DNA of 64,000 nt from Arion vulgaris (Eukaryota > Mollusca > Gastropoda > Stylommatophora > Arionidae), in assembly GCA_020796225.1 (NCBI GenBank), contig CM036759.1, positions 23,048,313 through 23,112,312 of the forward strand, written 5' to 3'. The notes under the pieces were generated by a model. That model ran no database searches. It was not told where the DNA came from and saw only the letters and a list, made by a program, of their open reading frames with translations. The stretch's first letter is position 1. Each line of letters begins with the position of its first letter. The position numbers and the translations under genes are program-made. Shown one piece after another: positions 1-11,060 of the stretch.

Positions 1-243
1 TTCAAATGAATTTTGCTGCGGCTTTCCATCCTGCTCTTCTTGATTTTGAAATACCAAGGGTTCTTTCACGTGTTCAACTTGAACCTACTTTTATCGTCTG
101 TCTTCGATAGGACTAGGAACTCGATCTTACATACACTGAGATCATGGATCTCTGAAAAAATATCCTGATGGTTCGACAAGGGAGCGAGCCGGGTATCTTT
201 GGAGCGGGGAGGCGAGCACCTACCCTCTGCGCCACAGAGACCA
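1..243 (-). mobile_element. SINE-5 copy (tRNA-derived), cut by window start
   Basis: Read on the minus strand, the head at 243-180 looks like a tRNA: an A-box-like TGGCGCAGAGGGTAG and a B-box-like CGGCTCGCTCCC. The body continues to the window edge. Related copies lie at 33076-33243 (+) and 56625-56870 (-), sharing the head, the 'gagttcctagtcctatc' stretch and the tail near position 50. This is a dead repeat, not a tRNA gene. Confidence 0.7.
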
Positions 244-245
244 TT

Positions 246-1146
246 TTATAGTGATATAATAAATAATAAGTCATCACAGCACAATTGTGTTTTTTTTTTA
301 AAATCTATAAACATACTACGGATATAATACTTTACTGTTCTTTTAGACGTATGTGTGTTATATATTTATATTTATATATAGTCTTACGTGGTGTGGCAGT
401 TCTCTAATAGTTATGAACGATTTAACAAAGACAGGTATATACAGTATTATTACATAAGTTATGAAAAAATGATGATTAAATATGAAAATAAATTGCACTC
501 GACGTTTCGGTCATATACATTTATCAAGATAACAAATATACGCATTAGTATTTATGAAATAGCTTTGGAAAAATACCCCGTTAGAAGTAGTCTTTAGGAG
601 ATACACCAACCTAGAGTAGGGAGAACAAACTTCACTTCTTCTCAGCAAGATGAAAGATGCATCATAGCTAGCTCGTACTGTTTCAAGAATTGTCAATAAC
701 AACTATCTATTGAAAACTAATAAGTTTATTTTTACTAAAGGTAACACACATTGTCAATGCGCTAATGCTATTGAGCATTTACTGTCCTGAGATTAACTGT
801 TATAATGACCGTCTGCTCCAACTGAAGCAATAAAAAATGTATATGTATATAGTATAGAGAGAAGCTGAAAGAGAGTTGTGAAAGTCTCAGAAATGCCTCG
901 TGGGAAATCAGCGTTGTGTGAATATAGCGTAAACTTTGATGAATGCACAAGAGACTAATTGCTAGCACGATTTCTCACGACAGACCGCTTATGCACCAGT
1001 CAGTAATTGAAACACGGTTCCAATCTCCGTCCGTGCCCCCTCTTATCGACGTTTCATTATATTAGGACGGAAATGTTAGACAACGTATCGAGGACGGAAA
1101 GTGGTGAAGCTTTTTCTCTTGTTTTCCTTATTACTTTGATTCTTAG
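246..1146. other. Unique AT-rich sequence, no gene seen
   Basis: Only short open frames without codon structure or splice context. I see no recognisable repeat or gene here. Confidence 0.6.
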
Positions 1147-3057
1147 CGGATTCATCCGTAGTAGAAGTATAGTACATTTTACTTGCTCTTAAGTAGAAGT
1201 ATAGTACATTTTACTCACTCTTAAGTAGAAGTATAGTACATTTTACTCACTCTTAAGTAGAAGTATAGTACATTTTACTCACTCTTAAGTAGAAGTATAG
1301 TACATTTTACTCGCTCTTAAGTAGAAGTATAGTACATTTTACTCGCTCTTAAGTAGAAGTATAGTACATTTTACTCGCTCTTAAGTAGAAGTATAGTACA
1401 TTTTACTTGCTCTTAAGTAGAAGTATAGTACATTTTACTTGCTCTTAAGTAGAAGTATAGTACATTTTACTCGCTCTTAAGGCAATGCTATTCATCCGTA
1501 GTAGAAGTATAGTACATTTTACTCGCTCTTAAGGCAATGCTATTCATCCGTAGTAGAAGTATAGTACATTTTACTCGCTCTTAAGGCAATGCTATTCATC
1601 CGTAGTAGAAGTATAGTACATTTTACTCGCTCTTAAGGCAATGCTATTCATCCGTAGTAAAAGTATAGTACATTTTACTCGCTCTTAAGGCAATGCTATT
1701 CATCCGTAGTAAAAGTATAGTACATTTTACTCGCTCTTAAGGCAATGCTATTCATCCGTAGTAAAAGTATAGTACATTTTACTCGCTCTTAAGGCAATGC
1801 TATTCATCCGTAGTAGAAGTATAGTACATTTTACTCGCTCTTAAGGCAATGCTATTCATCCGTAGTAAAAGTATAGTACATTTTACTCGCTCTTAAGGCA
1901 ATGCTATTCATCCGTAGTAGAAGTATAGTACATTTTACTCGCTCTTAAGGCAATGCTATTCATCCGTAGTAGAAGTATAGTACATTTAACTCGCTCTTAA
2001 GGCAATGCTATTCATCCGTAGTAGAAGTATAGTACATTTTACTCGCTCTTAAGTAGAAGTATAGTACATTTTACTTGCTCTTAAGTAGAAGTATAGTACA
2101 TTTTATTTGCTCTTAAGTAGAAGTATAGTACATTTTACTCACTCTTAAGTAGAAGTATAGTACATTTTACTCGCTCTTAAGTAGAAGTATAGTACATTTT
2201 ACTCGCTCTTAAGTAGAAGTATAGTACATTTTACTCGCTCTTAAGTAGAAGTATAGTACATTTTACTCGCTCTTAAGTAGAGGTATAGTACATTTTACTC
2301 GCTCTTAAGTAGAAGTATAGTACATTTTACTCGCTCTTAAGTAGAAGTATAGTACATTTTACTCGCTCTTAAGGCAATGCTATTCATCCGTAGTAGAAGT
2401 ATAGTACATTTTACTCGCTCTTAAGGCAATGCTATTCATCCGTAGTAGAAGTATAGTACATTTTACTCACTCTTCAGTAGAAGTATAGTACATTTTACTT
2501 GCTCTTAAGTAGAAGTATAGTACATTTTACTTGCTCTTAAGTAGAAGTATAGTACATTTTACTCGCTCTTAAGTAGAAGTATAGTACATTTTACTCACTC
2601 TTAAGTAGAAGTATAGTACATTTTACTCGCTCTTAAGTAGAAGTATAGTACATTTTACTCGCTCTTAAGTAGAAGTATAGTACATTTTACTCGCTCTTAA
2701 GTAGAAGTATAGTACATTTTACTCGCTCTTAAGTAGAAGTATAGTACATTTTACTCGCTTTTAAGTAGAAGTATAGTACATTTTACTCGCTCTTAAGTAG
2801 AAGTATAGTACATTTTACTCGCTCTTAAGGCAATGCTATTTATCCGTAGTAGAAGTATAGTACATTTTACTCGCTCTTAAGTAGAAGTATAGTACATTTT
2901 ACTCGCTCTTAAGGCAATGCTATTCATCCGTAGTAGAAGTATAGTACATTTTACTTGCTCTTAAGGCAATGCTATTCATCCGTAGTAGAAGTATAGTACA
3001 TTTTACTCGCTCTTAAGTAGAAGTATAGTACATTTTACTCGCTCTTAAGGCAATGCT
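1147..3057. repeat. Two-unit minisatellite, 32 bp and 52 bp
   Basis: About 50 tandem units share a 32-bp core (gtagaagtatagtacatttt then actcgctcttaa). Long units add 20 bp (ggcaatgctattcatccgta), making 52 bp. The types occur in blocks: about nine short units, eleven long (1449-2020), ten short (2021-2340), two long, about twelve short, then a mixed end. Variants such as cactc, ttgctc and cgctc also run in blocks, which suggests local segmental duplication. Confidence 0.97.
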
Positions 3058-3300
3058 AAATTTGAAATTAAATATTTCGGACACATCAAACGACACGAGT
3101 GCACAGAGAAGATAATTTTGGATTGAATAGTGCCTGGAAGAAGATTGAAAGGAAGATCTAAAAGACGATGGGTGCAAGATGTCATTGACGATCTGAGAAT
3201 GACTGCTGCTTACGCCGGTCAACATGCAGAGAAGAGTTTTTCAGGACCGCTGCCATGGGAGCAAAGTTCCGGAAGGGACAAGCTACTTGATGAAATTTGA
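3058..3300 (+). mobile_element. LINE-a 3' coding tail, decayed
   Basis: The forward frame reads FGHIKRHE near 3078, then GRRLKGRSKRRWVQDVIDDL and a degenerate AGQHAE segment. This is the C-terminal tail of a non-LTR ORF2, as also found at 34050-34420 and 59690-59875. An in-frame stop interrupts it near 3127. The 14-bp sequence AAATTTGAAATTAA occurs at both edges (3058 and 3293); it may be a target-site duplication, or chance. Confidence 0.75.
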
Positions 3301-3857
3301 AATTAACAATAAGTTCCTGCATTTAGCAATACTAAATGTGAAATTAGCTATAAATTCCTGCATTTAGCAATACTAAATGTGAAATTAGCAATAAATTCCT
3401 GCATTTAGCAATACTAAATGTGAAATTAGCAATAAATTCCTGCATTTAGCAATACTAAATGTGAAATTAGCTATAAATTCCTGCATTTAGCAATACTAAA
3501 TGTGAAATTAGCAATAAGTTCCTGCATTTAGCAATACTAAATGTGAAATTAGCTATAAATTCCTGCATTTAGCAATACTAAATGTGAAATTAGCAATAAA
3601 TTCCTGCATTTAGCAATACTAAATGTGAAATTAGCAATAAATTCCTGCATTTAGCAATACTAAATGTAAATTAGCTAATAAATTCATGCATTTAGCAATA
3701 CTAAATGTGAAATTAGCAATAAATTCATGCATTTAGCAATACTAAATGTGAAATTAGCAATAAATTCATGCATTTAGCAATACTAAATGTGAAATTAGCA
3801 ATAAATTCATGCATTTAGCAATACTAAATGTGAAATTAGCAATAAGTTCCTGCATTG
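3296..3857. repeat. 41-bp minisatellite
   Basis: About 13.5 tandem copies with period 41, built on gaaattagcaataaattcc and tgcatttagcaatactaaatgt. The first unit grades out of the end of the adjacent LINE tail (tgaaatttgaaattaac), suggesting the array was seeded there. Confidence 0.96.
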
Positions 3858-5438
3858 AACTATCTATACCCCCTTCGTGTCCCGTTTGAAATATAAAACT
3901 AGAGATTGTCATTGTTACCGTTCTGTTGCCTTTCTATAAATTGTTTCCCATGTCAGGCCACAATCCTTTAACTCTCTTTCCACAATTTGTCTCCATGTTT
4001 CCTATGGACATTCAGTCTTGTTATACTTGTTGAGTAAGCTCAATTTATGCCAGTTTTCTTCTCTCCTTTGTTATAATCATATTCTTCTTCTTCATGCATT
4101 CACCAGCTATGAATTCAGGCATAGTTTGGTATGGCGCTTCTGACTGATTTTTGCGCGAAAGCCTGCTTCCCTCTTTATCAGTGTCCCTTGCCGTGCAGGC
4201 ATGCCTTATCTCCAACTTCAGAAGTGTAATAAACATATACATTCTATTCTATTACAGAATTACGTATTTTTTTGTGTACTACTTTCCTATGTTCTTTGTC
4301 ATAATAACAGTGAAATATTTCAATTCTATTTTCTGTATCAATTCTGGTATCTGTTAAATTATGTACATTGTTGTTCTACCCTATACTTTTGTTCTCCCCT
4401 ATACATTTTTGTTCTACCCTATACTTTTTTGTTCTACCCTATACTTTTTTTTTGTTTTCTGTATATTTTGGTTATAAATTTTTCAATGCACCAGATTTAC
4501 TCTTTGTTTTCACTTCATGGTGAATTGAAATGTTATTTTTAATTCGTATCATCTATCTGTAAAGCCATATCTCTGTTGCCTTTCGTATATTCTTGTTTCC
4601 ATTTATTTTCTCGATAAGTGACTTTCCTTTCATGTTTATTGATCAGTTGTAAGTATAACATTATTACGAACTATGTTTCGAATTTCTGTCGATATAGAAT
4701 GTTATTGTTAAAAAAAACTATTTATTGAAGCTTATAAACAGTGTCGGCGACAACATATGAAAGCTATCACAAAAAGTACTTATTCTGTAGTGAATAATAA
4801 AGTGTCTGTAACTACGTACTTTTTTTTAATGACTGGGTAGTTAGTTAGTCCATCGCACAACGAACAACCTGGGGAGGCTTGAACACGGAGACTTCTTGCG
4901 ATAGACTAAGCTGGAGTATCCTATCGTTTTATATATCCAAGTTATTTCATTTTTATTATTTGTGTCTTCTTTATCAACTACTCCCCTTCAACTGTTTCAG
5001 CTGTTGCAAAATTGGCATTTATGTTTATTTTTCTGTTCATTGTATTCTGAGTACTGTTCTGTAGCACTCGCTTTCAAAGTCATTTATCAATTGTTCATGT
5101 TTTATCAATAATCCATACCTCACAGTCATACGTTGCTATGGGAAATATACATTTAAAAAAAATTCTTTATATCAGTTTATTTCGATAGGTTTTGTAGTTT
5201 TTTTTAATCTCCACATAGACATGTTCGTTCTTCTCTTTTCCATTATAACATTTCGTGTTATCAATGAACCTAATTATTCAAAACTATCAACTCGTTAAAT
5301 TTTTGTTCATTGATGTTATCAGCTGTTATAATTGTTTATCACCTGTTAATACATTTTTCTTGTTTCCATTGAGAAGCAAATTTTGTTATTCGCTGTTTAT
5401 ATACATTTTCATTATTAATTTCCATCAAAAGATAGAAG
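3858..5438. other. AT-rich sequence without a gene
   Basis: Pyrimidine-rich low-complexity DNA with short open frames only. Antisense LINE-like sequence may lie around 5070-5340 (decayed 'tcatacgttgctatgg' type text), but it is too degraded to call. Confidence 0.5.
4371..4452. repeat. Short degenerate tandem repeat
   Basis: Four imperfect copies of 'tgttctaccctatactttt' with variable T runs. Confidence 0.85.
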
Positions 5439-5439
5439 A

Positions 5440-5535
5440 AAACTAGTCCCGACAGAGATGAAGTGTCTACGCAGAATGGTTGGGGAGTATCAAGAAGTGA
5501 CCGGTTTAGAAATGAAGATATCACTAAAAAAAAAA
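5440..5535 (+). mobile_element. LINE-a fragment, thumb region
   Basis: The forward translation reads EMKCLRRMVG followed by a degraded 'DRFRNEDI' segment in a shifted frame. This block precedes the GRPRKRW tail in the better copy at 26535-27400, which reads CLRKAVGVTRKDRLRNEDI. A 1-nt shift breaks the frame. Confidence 0.6.
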
Positions 5536-5654
5536 GGGAAACAACATCGGTAGGCTACTGAACGTCATAAAGAGATGCACTGGCGGAAAATGCTACGATT
5601 GAGAATAGGTCTTCTATGGACAGAAGCAACATCATCAACGTTCGCAGAGAAAAC

Positions 5655-5885
5655 ATACGCTCTGAAGATTCCAACGACGAAGATAAAGGGTATTCTCTAT
5701 GTCGGTTACGCAAGTTGTGCATACCGATAGGTGCGGCAAGACAGGAAAACCATGAGAGAAAACCCAATAGATACATCAATCAACACAGAACGGAGTTGTT
5801 AGCCTAAACACACTGAGATACATGCTTGGGAGGAGATCTGAGCAATTATGGGCATGTCCGATGTGTGATGAAGATAGTCCTCAAA
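5655..5885 (+). mobile_element. LINE-b 3' tail
   Basis: Contains IPIGAARQENHERKPNRYIN and QHRTELL, matching the minus-strand copies at 56935-57145 (INQHRTGVL) and 41150 on. A shifted frame then reads QLWACPMCDEDSPQ, the H/Q-x-W-x-C-x2-C-x-D knuckle that ends this RNase H-bearing family. A stop separates the two parts. Confidence 0.65.
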
Positions 5886-5911
5886 TGAAGAATGAATGAA
5901 CAATGAACTTC

Positions 5912-6165
5912 ATCAAGAAACTACAAATTAAATTCTTCGGCAACATATGCAGAATGCCAACAGCCTCAAAGAGCAAAGCTACTCGGATACAGTGGATACA
6001 AAGCAAAAGGCCGCCGACGCAAAAGGTGCACTTTAGAAATAACAGAGACCGTGAAAAATACTATTTATGAAGCGAGTCCAAAAGCGTGATCGATACATCT
6101 CTTCGTATCCTGATGATGGGAAGAAAAACATGATTCGAGAAAATAAGAAGAAGATAAACTGAAGG
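5912..6165 (+). mobile_element. LINE-a 3' tail
   Basis: Closely parallels 63068-63310: 'catcaagaaac.acaaatta' (FGH region), then a stretch coding YKAKGRRRKR, then ATKETIYEA-like text and a terminal 'gattcgaga' 3' end. Several frame breaks are present. Confidence 0.7.
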
Positions 6166-6539
6166 AACTGAAGGACTACACAATAAAAAAGAAAATTGTA
6201 TTTGTTAGTAACAATATTTCTAAACACATAATGCACAGAATGGTATGTAATATTTGTGTTTTCTGTGATTTGCTGTGATTTGTTATCTGTGATTCTTCAT
6301 ACTAAACCGTTTATCTTCATTTATGAAATCTATGAATTATAATTAATGCCATCGTTATGCATATGTACGATGTTTGATCAGGATGTAGATGTAAAAGAGG
6401 CAGCACGTTGTGTATGATCATCATTATCAAGTGTCATGCCGTCAAGAGTAGGTTACCACGCTATTTCTACAACTCTCTGTTTTGTGTACTAGTTACGAGT
6501 TCTGATACTGTTTTCACGACGTGGCATGATGTTAAGCTG
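6166..6539. other. Unique AT-rich sequence
   Basis: No gene or repeat recognised. Confidence 0.5.
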
Positions 6540-6650
6540 CCGATAATCTTTTTTCCTCTGTCAACCTTTAGCTCTCGTTCCCGTATCTTACCTGCTGTCA
6601 TAATTTATTCAAGTTTCTTTCTCATAACATTATTATGCTACTAGAGAAAG
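6540..6650 (-). mobile_element. LINE-a tail fragment
   Basis: On the minus strand it reads MRKKLE-IMTAGKIRERE, the degenerate counterpart of VMRRERLEYIVTTGKIQGRE at 63315-63480. Only about 100 bp is recognisable. Confidence 0.5.
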
Positions 6651-7005
6651 TTTCAACAAGATAACAATGGCATTCCTCTAGCATAATCAGTCGTACCTCT
6701 CACTTTCATCTTTCAAAAATTTTAAATGTTGGATCATGATCATTGTTTAGCTTGTAAATGCTCACCGAAAATGGTAAACACAATCTTTCCTATCAATTTA
6801 GTATATTTACACAGTAATCACCAAAACTAGTATAATAAAGTTGTACAACCGATTCTATCGGAAGAGACTTCTATATAAAACTCACTGAAATATTGAATCG
6901 AGTTTTAAAATCAGGAAAATAACAATTATTGAAAACAGTCGAAAAAGTGAAGAACCAAAAGTCGAGATTTCAAATCAGGCGGTATCAAAGCTGGATGTCT
7001 GAAGG
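6651..7005. other. Unique AT-rich sequence
   Basis: No gene or repeat recognised. Confidence 0.5.
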
Positions 7006-7007
7006 TC

Positions 7008-7245
7008 TACGTCGAAGAATTGACTTCATTGCACCGGGTTTCCCCATATGGCTCCGTACCTGTCGGCAGCGATGGCACGTCATCTGCCGAAAGTTATGCA
7101 TAAAAGCACGAACTCCATAGCTCCAGCAACAACCCTATGAATCTCATGAAAAAATTGCACATGTGACTCTGTCAAGATTCGAACCCACAGACTACAGAAC
7201 GACATGCAAACGTCTTAACCCATTCGCTGTAGAGATCCTCTATAT
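7008..7245 (-). mobile_element. SINE-1 copy (tRNA-derived)
   Basis: The minus strand starts with a tRNA-like head: 'gggttaagacg' at the A-box position and GGGTTCGAATCTTGAC at the B box. The body 'agggttgttgctggagcta' is shared with 25985-26235 (+), 48822-49025 (-) and the 3' fragment at 37768-37847 (+). It carries no coding potential. Confidence 0.8.
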
Positions 7246-7502
7246 GTTCCTGATGGATGAGAATGTGTTGTATTGAAAAAATTGCTTCAGCGAGTATTGT
7301 GACACCATTCTCTCAATCTTCATGTCGCTGGTTCGAGTACTCGAACCCACAGACTACAGAACGACATACAAAAGTTTTAACCCATTCGCTGTAGAGAACC
7401 CCTAGATGTTCCTGGTGGAAGAGAATGTGTTGAATTGAAAACATTGCTTCAGCGAGTACTGTGACACCAGTCTCTCAATCTTCATGTCGCTGGTTCGAGT
7501 CA
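7178..7502. repeat. 162-bp tandem duplication over the SINE-1 head
   Basis: Two copies, about 7178-7340 and 7341-7502, start at 'cgaacccacagactacagaa' and end at 'cttcatgtcgctggttcgag'. They differ by scattered substitutions, so the duplication is old. The unit joins a SINE-1 head to about 100 bp of other sequence. Confidence 0.9.
7330..7347. other. Perfect 18-bp palindrome of two B-box-like motifs
   Basis: GGTTCGAGTACTCGAACC lies at the junction of the two 162-bp units, bringing two GGTTCGA motifs together head to head. Confidence 0.9.
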
Positions 7503-7514
7503 ATATTGTCAGTA

Positions 7515-7846
7515 TTTTCTTTTCTTTATTCTTGGGTAAAATAATTACCACAATCTGTATTCTATGCGGCGACAACATGGGCAGACTCCAATAATCATTG
7601 AAATGAAAATCGTGGCAGGACGTAGCCATCAACCACAGTAAATGAGTCATTGATTTTCTAGTCACCACTTATGCGTCCAGTAGTTTGCTATTGCTCTCTG
7701 AATGGTGAGGTCCATTTTCATCTTTCGTAAAATCCACGAAAACGAACTTGCTTCCAAATTGCCTGCCGCGGAGTTTAAACCATGTAAACGTGGGTTGTGA
7801 TCAAGCTCACTACCGCTACCGCTCAAGCTACATACGCACACCATTA
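7515..7846 (-). mobile_element. SINE-3 copy (tRNA-derived)
   Basis: The minus-strand head reads 'tagcttgagcggtag' (A box) and 'tggtttaaactcc' (B box), followed by 'gacctcaccattcagagagc' and 'actgtggttgatggctacgt'. The other copy is at 43789-44066. The B box has diverged, so it is probably inactive. Confidence 0.8.
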
Positions 7847-7849
7847 ATC

Positions 7850-8945
7850 AATAGCTTATCAATATATTTAGAGATAAAAAAAACCAACCAGGTTTACGAC
7901 AGGACTAACTTCTTAAATATTCCAAGAAAACTCTCAGACAAAACAACAGATTGATTATTCAATGTTCTTATTAGATATACATCATTTTGACTTACCCATG
8001 ACAGCTGTATGTCCGAAGTCAAGAGGCAGTCCCGCGTGAAGTGCCAGAGTGTCCATTTTGAGAATTTACTCTGATTGTGGACACACTATTTGTAGAGTCC
8101 AATAAGTAAGTGCCAGTGGTTGCTCTCTTTGTTACAGTTTAAATATCTCATTCAATGTTGTCTATAATCAGTCTAGAAACTTCAGTTATATTAATTACAC
8201 TAATATGTCATCACATTTTATAATGAAATATATAAGTGAAAATACAACATCTCTAGATCGTTTGATTCTGTCACCCAATTAATGTATTCAAATTATCGGT
8301 TGCTGAAGTTGAACAGTTTAAAAAAAAATTATTATTAAGCGATTTTATTGTAAACTGATTTTAACATTTCTAAATTAATGTTCATATTTGTAACACTATT
8401 ATTTAACATTCGTTTATTATTGTTAGGAAGAAAACCTTATAATATAACTTCTTTAATGCGTATTATTTGAAGACTGATTTTATATATGTTGTCTAGATGT
8501 GTCCGAATTCATATGCAAAATATACACTCGTAATAAAACGAAACGATATTAATTTAGTTACCAAAATGTCACTATTTCTAGAATCATTCAATCGATTTCC
8601 TTGTCACTGCTAAGTGATTAATTGTCATTGTTTTGCTTGGTTCCAGTTTGAGAACTTATTGAGGACGCTTTCTTGTGCAGCACTAAAGATATTAGCACTA
8701 TTTGTTACAATAATCCTTTCAACCAAACTTGGTTTTCTGAAACTTGGTACAAATAAGTCTTTTTATTTCACTTATGCGTTTCACAATCGTGATAAGTCCA
8801 TTGAACAATGCTGGCTTGTATTCAGAAGTTGCTAGCAGTGAAGGATATTGTCCAGACGATACAGAACAGCTTTTGTTGAACTGAAACGGAAAGAAAGCGT
8901 AAATAAATAATTTGTATATCCACAATTTTATTGGCATGCCTACAC
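7850..8945. other. Unique AT-rich sequence
   Basis: Short open frames only. No splice-framed exon or repeat stood out. Confidence 0.55.
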
Positions 8946-9123
8946 TAACATGCATAAAATTTATACTATTTTATATATATACAATTAAAGATATGCCTAC
9001 TTTAATATGTACAAACATTGTATATGTGTATGTATTCAGTTATTTCCTGGTTACTCGAATATACCAGAAATGTTATTCTATATTTGATACATATAGTTAT
9101 AGAATTTATATTCTAACATACAT

Positions 9124-9326
9124 TTTTTCCCGATCCAGAAGCACTTGAGCTTTTCAGCTCTTCGGCTCGGTGCCATGGACATCGTAACCCTTCGGTTCGG
9201 TGCCACGAACACCGTAAATCTGGGGAATCGGGGAATTTTCTGCCACCCCGCGGAATTGAACCCGCACACACAGAGGGATAGTCACCCGTAGTCCAACGCG
9301 CTACGAACACGCTGGGCAGACGGGCA
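9124..9326 (-). mobile_element. SINE-2, complete, with 12-bp target duplication
   Basis: Minus strand: 'cccgtctgcccagcgtgttc', an A-box-like TAGCGCGTTGG, and a B box GGTTCAATTCC, then a body ending in oligo(A) (the t run at 9124). TCTAACATACAT flanks it at 9112-9123 and 9327-9338. Other copies lie at 34545-34745 and 63941-64000. The tRNA-like head, A tail and duplication fit LINE-driven retroposition. Confidence 0.9.
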
Positions 9327-9410
9327 TCTAACATACATTAAAATGATCCTATTTTAATACATACAGCTACAGATATGTTATAATATGTACAAAACTTGTA
9401 TATTTGTATG

Positions 9411-9573
9411 CAGTGGCGGCTCGTCATTAAGGGCCAGAGGGCCGGGCCCCAAAAATAATATGTAACGTGTATTTATTATTTAATAAATTAAAATATAACC
9501 TAACCCAAAGCCATGATTTTCCCGAAAATGTGTTCCTAGCCCCACCAACAAAAACGATCACGAGCCGCCCCTG
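9411..9573. mobile_element. hAT-type MITE, 163 bp
   Basis: It begins CAGTGGCGGCTCGT and ends ACGAGCCGCCCCTG, imperfect inverted repeats of about 14 bp. The flanks are TTTGTATG (9403-9410) and TTAGTATG (9574-9581), an 8-bp duplication with one mismatch, as expected for hAT elements. It has no coding capacity. A longer relative is at 33863-35671. Confidence 0.88.
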
Positions 9574-9811
9574 TTAGTATGTATTCGGTTATATCCAGGT
9601 TACTCGAATATACCAGAAAAGTTATACTATATTTGATACACATAGTTATAGAATTTATATTCTAACATACATTAAAACTACACTATTTTAATACATACAG
9701 CTACAGATATGTTCACTCTAATATGTACAAAACTTGTTATATTTGTATAGATTCGGTTATATCCTAGATACTCTAATATACATGATTGATTAATTGATTG
9801 ATAGAACCATA

Positions 9812-10380
9812 TATACATGAGATATACATAATATACATGAGATATACATAGTATACATGAGATATACATAATATACATGAGATATACATAATATACATGA
9901 GATATACATAATATACATGAGATATACATAATATACATGAGATATACATAATATACATGAGATATACATAATATACATGAGATATACATAATATACATGA
10001 GATATACATAGTATACATGAGATATACATAATATACATGAGATATACATAATATACATGAGATATACATAATATACATGAGATATACATAATATACATGA
10101 GATATACATAATATACATGAGATATACATAATATACATGAGATATACATAATATACATGAGATATACATAATATACATGAGATATACATAATATACATGA
10201 GATATACATAATATACATGAGATATACATAATATACATGAGATATACATAATATACATGAGATATACATAATATACATGAGATATACATAATATACATGA
10301 GATATACATAATATACATGAGATATACATAATATACATGAGATATACATAATATACATGAGATATACATAATATACATGA
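9812..10380. repeat. 20-bp minisatellite, about 28 copies
   Basis: Nearly perfect repeats of gagatatacataatatacat; the only variation seen is 'gtatac' in two units near the left edge. The low divergence implies recent expansion. Because 20 is not a multiple of 3 and the unit has no minus-strand stop, all three minus frames stay open; this is not evidence of coding. Confidence 0.98.
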
Positions 10381-10481
10381 AAACTGTTCTATATTTTATA
10401 CAAACAGAGCATAACTACTCTAATATACATGAAAATTACACTATATTTTATATTACATTTTTAGCTCGCTTACTCGTACAT

Positions 10482-10492
10482 ATCTCTCTCTA

Positions 10493-10527
<35 letters not shown>

Positions 10528-10540
10528 CTCTCTCTCTCGA
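10482..10540. repeat. CT-rich microsatellite
   Basis: Runs of ctctct broken by single a residues. Confidence 0.95.
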
Positions 10541-10734
10541 TCGTTATTTTTCTGCCATTTTTATCATTCTTATTGTGATATATAAGCAACCTTTGCCAAG
10601 AGTGTTTGTTTTACGTCACAATCTTCAGTACCAATTGGAGCTCTAGTGCTTGTTCTTCGGCGACGTACTTGTACATAAATAAAGTTTCTGAACCTTTATT
10701 TGTTTGTCACCATATTTTAATGTATTTTGCTTAT

Positions 10735-11060
10735 TTCTCTCCGCTCCTCGGGGAGCATAGGATCTCAACAGTTGTCCTTCACTATCCCTGATCTCGACGT
10801 TTTCTTGATTGCTTCCCAGGATAATCCGGCATCGTTCTATTTCTCAAGAAGACTTTGTCTCCAGGTATGTTTGGTGAGTTCCATTTTCCATTTTATTTGC
10901 GGATTCCACTTAACTGCCTGTCTAGTGACACTCGACTGTGTGTCAGGATAGGTCAGACTAGTCGCGATGTTCTCTTCCTGGCCTGGGTCATCATGGGTTA
11001 CTGCCCTGTCCTTATCCACATGTCCGTGTTTGCCACTCTGTAAAACCATCACAATCCCTC
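10735..11060 (-). mobile_element. LINE-a 3' coding tail
   Basis: The minus frame reads TRQAVKWNPQIKWKMELTKH, then TWRQSL, and in a shifted frame DAGLSWEAIKK followed by degraded DRxxWR text and 'LCSPRSGE'. This is the well-known end of jockey-like ORF2 proteins (TRQALxWNPQGKRxRGRP...TWRR...). A related tail is at 53815-54000. Confidence 0.75.

Larger units (their letters stand above)
8950..9790. repeat. 164-bp unit, three copies, invaded twice
   Basis: Three copies of a unit containing 'tactcgaatataccagaaa' and 'gaatttatattctaacatac'. The first ends near 9112. The second (9113-9660) is split by SINE-2 and a hAT-type MITE. The third runs from 9661. The spacing is about 163 bp once both insertions are subtracted. 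Confidence 0.85.

Noticed and set aside
9678..10378. Minus-strand open frames of 182-226 codons
   Set aside because: They are read-through of a 20-bp satellite without stops; all three frames are open and no start, splice or homology support exists.
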